DNA of 54,043 bases from Anaerobiospirillum succiniciproducens DSM 6400 (lineage in GTDB: Bacteria > Pseudomonadota > Gammaproteobacteria > Enterobacterales > Succinivibrionaceae): the NCBI RefSeq assembly GCF_000482845.1, contig NZ_AXWV01000026.1, forward strand, positions 1-54,043. The letters run 5' to 3'. The notes below the pieces were generated by a model. The model worked only from the letters and a program-made list of their open reading frames with translations. It was not told the origin of the DNA and searched no databases. Position 1 is the first letter of the stretch. Each line of letters starts with the position of its first letter. Both the position numbers and the translations under genes were made by a program. Shown here piece after piece: positions 44,504 to 51,827 of this stretch.

Positions 44504-46765
44504 TTACCTACTTGCATTTTCTAGATCCGATTGCATTGAGGCAGTTTGATAATCGTCGTAGTCAGCTTGTCTTATGGAAGGAATGCCCATAGTGCATCCA
44601 ATCCATTCGTCTTTAGAATAACTGCATACTCGAATAACTTCACCGCTTAGGAAGCGCTCCCATTCATAGCCTAGGTTTTGAAGCAGGTGAACAGCGTCTA
44701 AATCGAAAATATCAACATCAAAGCCATCACAGGTCTTTTCAATACTCATGGAATCGAAATCGCTTAACGGATCTATTTCCAATGTAATATCGTCGCTGTC
44801 GAAACTTACTTCTAAGCCTTCTTCCAGTTCAAACATATTGATGTATTTGTAGAGGGTTGGCGCAATAGACATGATCTTGGCTGACTTAGTTTCTTCTGCA
44901 ACAGTATCATTCATGAGCGCTTTAACATGCTTGTCAAGGACAGTACAAATAGCCATCATTAGATCGCTTACCAAGAATAAGCCGGCTTTAATGTCTTCAT
45001 CGCGCATGGCGCAATCAGGCACAATTGCAGTGAAAGGTTTTAACTTGCTCCAAAGCTCCTCATTGTGACGAGTTTCTTCGCACATATGGTAAAGCAATGG
45101 TACCTTACATCCTACAAGATTATTGTAGAGGCTAAAAGCATATGCACTGTTTCTAATTGCCAAGCTTTCTTCAGAAGAATCATCTACGCCAAAAAAGCTG
45201 ACTTCCACTTTGCCATCGTCGAGATCTAAATAAGCAATTTTATTAATATCAACCGAAACTAGCTTAAATGTAGACTCATGTGCTTTTATGGCATTTTGGG
45301 CTTCAAGCTGAGATTTAAATGGTTTATGAGTAAAGTATCCAATTAGACTAGTTCTCAGTCTGCGTATGGCTTGCTCTGTTTTTAGCTGTGCTTCATAGGA
45401 ATCGTTCCTAACGATTGTTCCATAGCGCATTAAACCATCTAAGCCTTCTACTTGCTCACCTTTCTCGCTCATATTTACTGCAATGGCATCATCAGGTTTT
45501 CCGGATATTATGTCGACGAGTTTATCTGAATAGGAGTTTTTAATTGAAGCAGCCTTCTGCGCATCCTCGATATAGGAAAAGACTTGCAGTCCTGCATTTT
45601 TGCAGCCTTCTAAAAGACTAGGGGTTGCATATTTATCATTAACAGCAATAGTGTTGACTGTTGGGTAATGTTTTCTAAGTAAAGCTAAGTTTTCGACAGC
45701 TAAGTCTACAACGGCTGATTTCTTGGTAGAGTTTCCTTTAGAGCGGCAAATTAAGACAGGTACTCCTGTCCATATATCGCAAAAGCAGATGAGCTTATTA
45801 TTAAGATCTGCGCACTCTTCTACCTTCATGCTTTCATTGATATGAGCAAACTTGATGAAGTTTCTTGGTATTTGTATGAGCTGTACTGCTGTTAGATTAA
45901 AACCTGGAGTAAAATAGAACTTAAAAAGTTTATTGATTACGTCAGTATAGATGCTCTGATGGTTCTTGTATTGACCAAGTTTTTTAGCACCTAAAATACC
46001 AGTGTATTCGTTGAGATAAAGTTGTGCAGAGCTTTCTTCAAAGTCTGTAAATAGCAATGCAGCATACAGATTGTTGTAATTGTGACGCTCTAGTTGTAAG
46101 TACTGCGTATTTTTGTTCATGTCACGGAACATGTCGATGAACAACTTGCCAACTAAGAGCTCATTGCTGACAAGCCCTTTGAACTTTTCGTTGCCGATAT
46201 GCTTAACAATAGTTGATAACACACCAATTTTTTCTAGTGCACCAGCAATAATAGGTGCAGCGCCTAAATTAAACTGCTCAGGATCATCAGTACGCTTGAT
46301 GCCTAGAAGATCGGCAACCTTCTTTTGATACGAGTCAGAGTCGGTTACAGATGCACGAGCTTGTAGCTCTTCATCGCTATAACCTGCAGCTTTAGCTGTT
46401 TCGTCTTTCAAAGACTTTTCTGGTGAATAAGACTGATAGTCAGCTATTTTCTCAAGACCAGTTAAATATTTAGTTTTGCTCTCTTCTATAAATGCACGAA
46501 GACTGTGTGCATGATTGATTGAGCCCTCTGATGGGCCTAGACCAAGATCTATGCCTGCATTATTCATTAGCTGCGCAACCACATCATAAATATCAGCTTG
46601 CCCTGACTCAAGTTGATGTTTCATTTGATATAGCGACTGTAATAAATCACCATCGTCGCTATCTTGCTTGTATGGTTGATAGCGGATATTACTCTTATCT
46701 TTTCTTGAAAACTTTGGCAAATCACCAGATTGGCGCAGTTTTTTAGTGCGAGACTTTTTGCCCAT
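44504..46765 (-). CDS. Large diverged transposase-like protein, copy 2 (753 aa)
   Basis: A second member of the type at 39881, of nearly the same size. The N-terminus is basic (MGKKSRTKKLRQSGDLPKFS), followed by an extra helical region absent from copy 1. The shared core includes ALEKIGVLSTIVKHIGNEKF, then NELLVGKLFIDMFRDMNKN, VQLIQIPRNFIKFAHI, CDIWTGVPVLICRSKGNSTK and AVNDKYATPSLLEG (D377, second catalytic Asp position). The first Asp position is Ile/Pro, as in copy 1 (IQIPRN against VTVPRR), and no Glu is evident in the third position. The C-terminus has GYEWERFLSGEVIR. The frame is intact with AGAGG as ribosome-binding site. I infer a non-catalytic relative kept for another role; no function can be assigned. 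Confidence 0.55.
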   Translation of the reverse strand: MGKKSRTKKLRQSGDLPKFSRKDKSNIRYQPYKQDSDDGDLLQSLYQMKHQLESGQADIYDVVAQLMNNAGIDLGLGPSEGSINHAHSLRAFIEESKTKYLTGLEKIADYQSYSPEKSLKDETAKAAGYSDEELQARASVTDSDSYQKKVADLLGIKRTDDPEQFNLGAAPIIAGALEKIGVLSTIVKHIGNEKFKGLVSNELLVGKLFIDMFRDMNKNTQYLQLERHNYNNLYAALLFTDFEESSAQLYLNEYTGILGAKKLGQYKNHQSIYTDVINKLFKFYFTPGFNLTAVQLIQIPRNFIKFAHINESMKVEECADLNNKLICFCDIWTGVPVLICRSKGNSTKKSAVVDLAVENLALLRKHYPTVNTIAVNDKYATPSLLEGCKNAGLQVFSYIEDAQKAASIKNSYSDKLVDIISGKPDDAIAVNMSEKGEQVEGLDGLMRYGTIVRNDSYEAQLKTEQAIRRLRTSLIGYFTHKPFKSQLEAQNAIKAHESTFKLVSVDINKIAYLDLDDGKVEVSFFGVDDSSEESLAIRNSAYAFSLYNNLVGCKVPLLYHMCEETRHNEELWSKLKPFTAIVPDCAMRDEDIKAGLFLVSDLMMAICTVLDKHVKALMNDTVAEETKSAKIMSIAPTLYKYINMFELEEGLEVSFDSDDITLEIDPLSDFDSMSIEKTCDGFDVDIFDLDAVHLLQNLGYEWERFLSGEVIRVCSYSKDEWIGCTMGIPSIRQADYDDYQTASMQSDLENASR

Positions 46766-46964
46766 TATTAATCCTCTAAAGTAAAGTGCACGACCTGTGC
46801 TTTGCCGTCTGCATATATACAGGTGTACGCAAATTAACTAAGCTTCGTGAAAGTAAAGTGTTGGTAAATCGATTAACTGTCAAAGCTTGCATGAATGCTG
46901 ATCATTGTTGCTTAATCGTCATAGAGTCTCAAGATACCATACTTTGCAGCTACATTTGAGCTAA
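46766..46964. other. Spacer upstream of the 753-residue protein gene
   Basis: Should hold its promoter. Nothing else is evident; a possible gene remnant follows at 46965. Confidence 0.4.
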
Positions 46965-47300
46965 CGCTTGGTATTCTTGCATCTAAGCAAAAGAATATCT
47001 TTGTATATAAGGCATTTTGCCTATGTAGCGCCCATTAGCGACTTTAAAGCAATAGGCGAAGACTATTTCGATGCGACATTATGGATCGTTCTTAAGTTAA
47101 AGCTGCATGACCTGAGACAAAAGCGTCGTCATGATTGAAAAAAGTGGATGCGCAAGCAACGCCCCGATTTTTATCAAAAGAGACTATGCGCAAAACCAAA
47201 ACCAAAAGCATTAGCCATAACTAAAAGAGCACGACAGGAATATGCTGCTCTAATGAGCAAAGCTCTCAATGTAGATACAAAAGTCTTGATCAACTTATGA
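46965..47300 (+). pseudogene. Possible gene remnant interrupted by one TGA
   Basis: One reading frame is open from 46965 to the TGA at 47136 and continues in the same frame to a TGA at 47298. The second part could start at ATG 47148 (MRKQRPDFYQKRLCAKPKPK) and give a 50-residue basic peptide. The first part reads with protein-like composition (YVAPISDFKAIGEDYFDATL). I recognise no family. It may be a decayed transposase end or chance. Confidence 0.25.
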
Positions 47301-47524
47301 CATTTCAGTGCTAATTGTTGAGTTTTTCAGCACTAACAGCTAATAATCTGAGCAGTGCCTGTATGAGCATGGTTCTAAGATAGGTTGTGATGTAGCTGTA
47401 AGCTCACGCAGCAAAATAATCAAAGACTTTAACATCATCGGCTTGAGGCAAGTGGCGTTGTGCAAGCTCAGTGTTACTAATCATGATTGAGATTAGTACA
47501 GATCAGAAAAGATAGGGATTAGTT

Positions 47525-48718
47525 ATGGCCTACCAAAAGTTCTGTTTCGTTGTGCCAGTTTGTCGCAATAGCAATAATGTCGCTACTTTGCTTGAGGCTA
47601 TCAGGCAATATAACTTCCCTGTAATCTTGGTAGATGATGGTAACTCCGAGCAAGAGCGTGCTGCTATTAAAGCCGCTTGCGACGATTATTATTCAAATAC
47701 TGCCAAGGCAAGTGCAGCGCCAACACATGCAAAAGTAGAGGACGATGCTGCAGGTGCAAATGCACAAGCGCTTGACTGGAGTGTACTTGGGCGCAATGCA
47801 AAAGCTAAAGTGCACTTGGTATCTTACCCTGAGCAACAGGGTAGAGGTTATGCTATTGCACAGGGCCTTTTCTATGCATTAGAGCAAGGCTATACCCATG
47901 CAATCGAGTTAGATGCCGATTTGCGCTATGACTTTGAGGATATTAAGGCCTTGATTTTAAGGTCACTGCGCTTCCCTCCGTTTGTAATCTCAGGCGATCC
48001 TCAATATGATGAGAAAACTCCTTTCTCATTGATAGTTGGAAGTAAACTCCATAACTTTATGGCGGCCTTTGAGACTTTAACCTTAGCAGTTAAGGACTGT
48101 ACTTGCTCCTTTAGAGTCTATCCTGTCGCAAGCACAGTCGCTTGTCTTAAGGAGGATGGCTTTAGGCCTAGAGTTGGCTTTGATATCGATATTTTGATAA
48201 AACTCTACCGTCGAGGTCTTATCATCGACTATATCGATACTAAAGTTAAATACATAGCGAATGCAGAGGTAAGCAGCACGCTATCAGACAAGCTTGCATT
48301 GATCATGATGCATACTGTGTTTATGCTGAATCTACCACTACACTTTAAAGGCATTTTGTACCACAAGCAAAAACCATCGAGAATCAACTCCGAAGAAACG
48401 GATGCTATGTTGCTAGCAAAACTTATCGATGAGCCAACATCCATATCACCTGAGGCCTTAGGCGTCGATGCTATCTCAGGTGCTAGCGGCATCCCATACT
48501 ATAGTCCTGAGAGTAGTCGCCACAGCACAGATAGCCAAGAGAGCAAGAGTGAGAACTCAACTAAAAACGAGGCTAAGATTCCACTTGCAGAAGGCGGCTT
48601 TGCCTCACTCATGGCTGCAAGCTTTTCTGATCGTGATGATCCATACGGCTACAAAGCACACGAGGATAAGGCATCTGGCCAGAAGACGGCATCAGCCGAT
48701 AAGAAGGTATCAGACTAG
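47525..48718 (+). CDS. GT2 glycosyltransferase of the type found in aryl-polyene/lipid clusters
   Basis: Glycosyltransferase family 2 protein, 397 residues, GT-A fold. It has the nucleotide-sugar site VILVDDGN (D37, D38) and the metal-binding DxD at D130-A-D132 in AIELDADLRYD. The later pattern SGDPQYDEKTPFSLIVGSKL, TLAVKDCTCSFRVYP and VGFDIDILIKLYRRGL is characteristic of the GT2 enzymes in aryl-polyene and related lipid gene clusters. Those clusters are absent here; the gene stands alone among transposase-like genes. Two features are unusual: an Ala/Asp-rich insertion at about 55-90 and a low-complexity C-terminal tail from about 325 (SKSENSTKNEAKIPLAEGG and following). No transmembrane helix is obvious, so it is probably cytoplasmic or peripheral. 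AGGG lies about eight bases before ATG. Confidence 0.75.
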   Translation: MAYQKFCFVVPVCRNSNNVATLLEAIRQYNFPVILVDDGNSEQERAAIKAACDDYYSNTAKASAAPTHAKVEDDAAGANAQALDWSVLGRNAKAKVHLVSYPEQQGRGYAIAQGLFYALEQGYTHAIELDADLRYDFEDIKALILRSLRFPPFVISGDPQYDEKTPFSLIVGSKLHNFMAAFETLTLAVKDCTCSFRVYPVASTVACLKEDGFRPRVGFDIDILIKLYRRGLIIDYIDTKVKYIANAEVSSTLSDKLALIMMHTVFMLNLPLHFKGILYHKQKPSRINSEETDAMLLAKLIDEPTSISPEALGVDAISGASGIPYYSPESSRHSTDSQESKSENSTKNEAKIPLAEGGFASLMAASFSDRDDPYGYKAHEDKASGQKTASADKKVSD

Positions 48719-48985
48719 AGATAGTATCATACTGGATTAGATAACAGCCAAGATTAGGTAACAGCCTCAATCAATGCGCCTTCCACAGCGGATGATAGAG
48801 ACAAGTAAGCTACCTCAAGAACGGGGCTGTTATTGAGACTTCTACCTCTTGCCTCAAGGCTATTATGCTGGTGCAAAGATCAAAAATGCTAATGCTAGCC
48901 TTAGTTAGGTGGTATATTCTAGAGTAGACTTGGGGGTAATAATTGCACTCACGTATGGTTTGGCTGTAAGGATCAGGGCAAGATT

Positions 48986-51019
48986 ATGTACGATCAAAGT
49001 GTTGTTCTAAAAGCACGTGAAATGCGCAAGGCTGGAGCATCATTCGGTCAAATTGCTAAGGCTCTTGGTATGGCCAATAGTACTGCTCAAGCTATGTGCA
49101 GGGGTGAGTTACTTAATAGCACTGAGGCACGAAAGCCGCGTAAAAAGCCTAGGGTTATTGTGCCTATGCACGATCACACTGTGGTGCTCAAAGCTCGAGA
49201 GTTGCGCAAGCAGGGACTTAAATTCTCTGATATTGGAGAGGCTTTAGGCATCTCACGTAGTACAGCATATACCTTTTGCCAAGAAGGCTTTGTTCGCGGC
49301 AGCAAAAAGGGTGAAGGCACTACTGCCGCTCAGATCGCAGCCCAAAAGAAAGCTAAAAGTGCTAAAAAGACAGCTACAGAAGCGCAAAATACCGCATCAG
49401 GAGCCCAAGCTGCAGCAATAGCCGGTGCGCAAAATCAAGCTTCAATCGCCCAAGCTACTGCACTATCCTCTGCTCAAGATACAAGTGCTCAAACTGTTGC
49501 AACTGCAATATCAAAGACTAAGACGGCTAACACTCCTAGGATAGTAGCTGACACTCTCTGGCCATCTCTTAATAGCGCTAATACCTTACCAAAATCAGTG
49601 AAGGATAGTAGCAATGCTCCGACTGTAATCAGTGAAAAAGTTGATGAGGCAAGGGAGCAACACGATCTGAAGTATGGCCCTCATGCGCTCTTAGCTAAAG
49701 TGTTAGATGAGCTCAATCTTGAGAATAGTATCAAACGCGCGATGATACATGCTGATGTGTCTGAAGAGATAAGCTATGAGGAGCTTATTGATCTTGCAGC
49801 TTATAGTTTGTTTACCGCGCAAGGCTGCGATTATAACTTTGATGAATATGCTCATGAGCATTATCTATTTTCTCAAGGCCTAGGGTGCGTAAAAAAGGAG
49901 CTAATTGCTAATTGGCTTAAAGATACTATCTTTGATCTAAAAGAGCCTCTATGTCATCGTCTTACCACTGATCTTAAGAACTTAGATGAGTTAGTCATCA
50001 CCGTTGATATGTCTGACTATACTCAGAGCCCAGGAAATCTGAGCATAATTCAAAACGTTGGTGAATATAGGACAATTCGTAAAAACTCTATGCATGCACT
50101 TGTTGCAAGAAGAGCTTATGACGGCCTACCAGTGCAATTAAACGTGTATCCGACATATCAGCCAACTTTGAAGTCCACACTTGATTTTGCCAAGAAGCTA
50201 CCTGACTACGATTGCTCTAGACAGACAGTATTTATGGATAAAGGCGTCTATAGTGCAAAGCACATTCAGGAATTAGAGGCAAATGGCTTTAATATAGTTT
50301 GCTACTGTGATGCACGCTCTAATGTGATTACTGATCTAATCAATAAATATGGCGAGGATTTGCTTAGCTTAGAGGATCCATTAAGAGCAGATTTGCCACA
50401 TATTCATGGCATAACTCGAGCCCAAGTTTTATTTGGTGAAGTGCGTTTTTGCCATTTGTTTTTTGATGAGTCGATTAAAGCACTTGGCCTGATTGAAAAA
50501 GAACAAGCTGGCCTCATTAAGAACGCAAATATCATTGAATCGCTACAAGCATATCAGCATGGCTTTAGATGCATTATCACTGATAGCAGTATGGATTTTT
50601 TAACGGCGTTCGATAGCTACTATGGTCTTACAAAGACGCAAAATGTCATTAAGCTGCCTCAATTATTGCTAAAGCAAAGTTTAAAATCTGGCGTCATTCC
50701 AAAGGCTGTGATTGGCTCTTGTGTAGTACGCATGCTAAGTTCTTTGCTTGAAAGTTACATAAATAGCAAGCTTAAAATACAACGTTCTATCAAAGATCAC
50801 ACTGAGCAATGCTTAAATGCTACTAAAGCACTTGAGCAGCTTGAGAGTATCAGACTTGTTGGCGATGGCATACTAGAGCCATTTAAAGTAGATGCTCATT
50901 TAGATAGCCGTACTAAACACATCCTAAAGTGTTTTGATATCAGTGCACTCAAAGCCCCCCGTTTTATGAAGACCCATCTAACTACAATAGTGAGTGATTG
51001 GCTTTTGACTCGTAACTGA
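48986..51019 (+). CDS. Double-HTH protein with transposase-like domain lacking the catalytic Glu (copy B)
   Basis: Protein of 677 residues, related to the one at 37882 over its whole length. The HTH is duplicated: residues 1-38 (MYDQSVVLKAREMRKAGASF) and 61-98 (MHDHTVVLKARELRKQGLKF) are clear copies with an offset of 60 residues. An Ala/Gln/Thr-rich linker (about 108-210) follows. The transposase-like domain has D341 (VDMSDYTQ) and D418 (VFMDKGVY), 77 apart, and Q552 (LTKTQNVI), 134 further, exactly as in copy A (271, 348, 482). Both proteins end in a similar region (HILKCFDI). Loss of the catalytic Glu with everything else kept suggests a non-transposing DNA-binding role. The ATG at 48986 is preceded by AGGG. 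Confidence 0.65.
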   Translation: MYDQSVVLKAREMRKAGASFGQIAKALGMANSTAQAMCRGELLNSTEARKPRKKPRVIVPMHDHTVVLKARELRKQGLKFSDIGEALGISRSTAYTFCQEGFVRGSKKGEGTTAAQIAAQKKAKSAKKTATEAQNTASGAQAAAIAGAQNQASIAQATALSSAQDTSAQTVATAISKTKTANTPRIVADTLWPSLNSANTLPKSVKDSSNAPTVISEKVDEAREQHDLKYGPHALLAKVLDELNLENSIKRAMIHADVSEEISYEELIDLAAYSLFTAQGCDYNFDEYAHEHYLFSQGLGCVKKELIANWLKDTIFDLKEPLCHRLTTDLKNLDELVITVDMSDYTQSPGNLSIIQNVGEYRTIRKNSMHALVARRAYDGLPVQLNVYPTYQPTLKSTLDFAKKLPDYDCSRQTVFMDKGVYSAKHIQELEANGFNIVCYCDARSNVITDLINKYGEDLLSLEDPLRADLPHIHGITRAQVLFGEVRFCHLFFDESIKALGLIEKEQAGLIKNANIIESLQAYQHGFRCIITDSSMDFLTAFDSYYGLTKTQNVIKLPQLLLKQSLKSGVIPKAVIGSCVVRMLSSLLESYINSKLKIQRSIKDHTEQCLNATKALEQLESIRLVGDGILEPFKVDAHLDSRTKHILKCFDISALKAPRFMKTHLTTIVSDWLLTRN

Positions 51020-51297
51020 GCAGCTTAAGATAAAGCTTGCCTGTTACAATGGGGCCCATTAGGCTAGTAGATATCCTCTTTACCACTGTATTTTGTAAAT
51101 ACATGGGGAAAGATCCACAATATATCCAAGACTAATTTTTAAAGAACATTTTGGCGCAAAGAGCAGATTTACAGTGATCTCAATACACTCACTTTCTAAG
51201 TCTTAGACAAAGCGTCAATCTTTTCTAAAATCGCCAGATATCTGTTAATTGTTCTTCTTGTGCATCGGATATCTGCATCAACACATGAGTAATCGTT

Positions 51298-51528
51298 ATG
51301 ATCAAACAAGCATTTTTCTTAGGTCTTGCTATCGCTGCAATGTCATTTTCTCTGAACGCTCAGGCAAAAGACGTGTATGTTAACGGCTATACCCGCTCAG
51401 ACGGCACTCAAGTACGTGGCCACTATCGTTCTGCACCTGACAATAGCTATGATAACAATTGGTCTACTGAGGGCAATACCAACCCATACACTGGTGAGCG
51501 TGGTACCAACGAGCGTCGTGGCTATTAA
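51298..51528 (+). CDS. Small secreted protein of unknown function
   Basis: Protein of 76 residues with a signal peptide (MIKQAFFLGLAIAAMSFSLN, cleavage after AQA at about 23), leaving a hydrophilic mature chain of about 53 residues. The mature part, VYVNGYTRSDGTQVRGHYRS then NNWSTEGNTNPYTGERGT, belongs to a small-protein type widespread in proteobacteria and phages (xVxGYxRxDGTxVxxHxR...NPYTG); its function is not known to me. It is probably periplasmic. The last 30 bp of the gene are duplicated about 56 bp downstream (51557-51586). There is no obvious ribosome-binding site directly before the ATG. Confidence 0.75.
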   Translation: MIKQAFFLGLAIAAMSFSLNAQAKDVYVNGYTRSDGTQVRGHYRSAPDNSYDNNWSTEGNTNPYTGERGTNERRGY

Positions 51529-51586
51529 TTAAACCCTGGTAGCTGCCATATAAGCTTGGTACCAGCGATCGCCGTGGCTACTAATT
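51501..51586. repeat. Duplicated gene end, 30 bp, two copies
   Basis: TGGTACCAACGAGCGTCGTG (51501) and TGGTACCAGCGATCGCCGTG (51557) both continue GCTA(T/C)TAATT. The first is the end of the small secreted protein gene including its stop codon. The second repeats codons and stop without the rest of the gene, as left by a partial duplication and deletion. Confidence 0.75.
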
Positions 51587-51642
51587 TAGCTAGGCTATGG
51601 CTGCATAAACAAGTGATTTAGTCAAAATAACAATGTTCTAAG

Positions 51643-51773
51643 TTTATGAACTATGTGAATAGAGCACCATTAGATTACTACAAAACAAGTTCTGTAAAAT
51701 AACGATTTGTGGTGTTTAATTTGTGTATATATAGTTGTTAAATATAGTTCATAAAGGTTTGAATATGAACTAT
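51643..51773. promoter_or_regulatory. Three copies of an ATGAACTAT motif upstream of a transposase gene
   Basis: TTTATGAACTAT (51643-51654) and its exact reverse complement ATAGTTCATAAA (51744-51755) flank about 90 bp, and ATGAACTAT recurs at 51765-51773. They may be binding sites for the transposase or part of the element end. The last copy contains the ATG of a 14-codon frame (51765-51809) ending just before the gene. Confidence 0.4.
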
Positions 51774-51827
51774 CGTAAGCTAAAACACACCTTGATTATT
51801 TTCTTGTAGTTAAAAGGTGATTAAACC

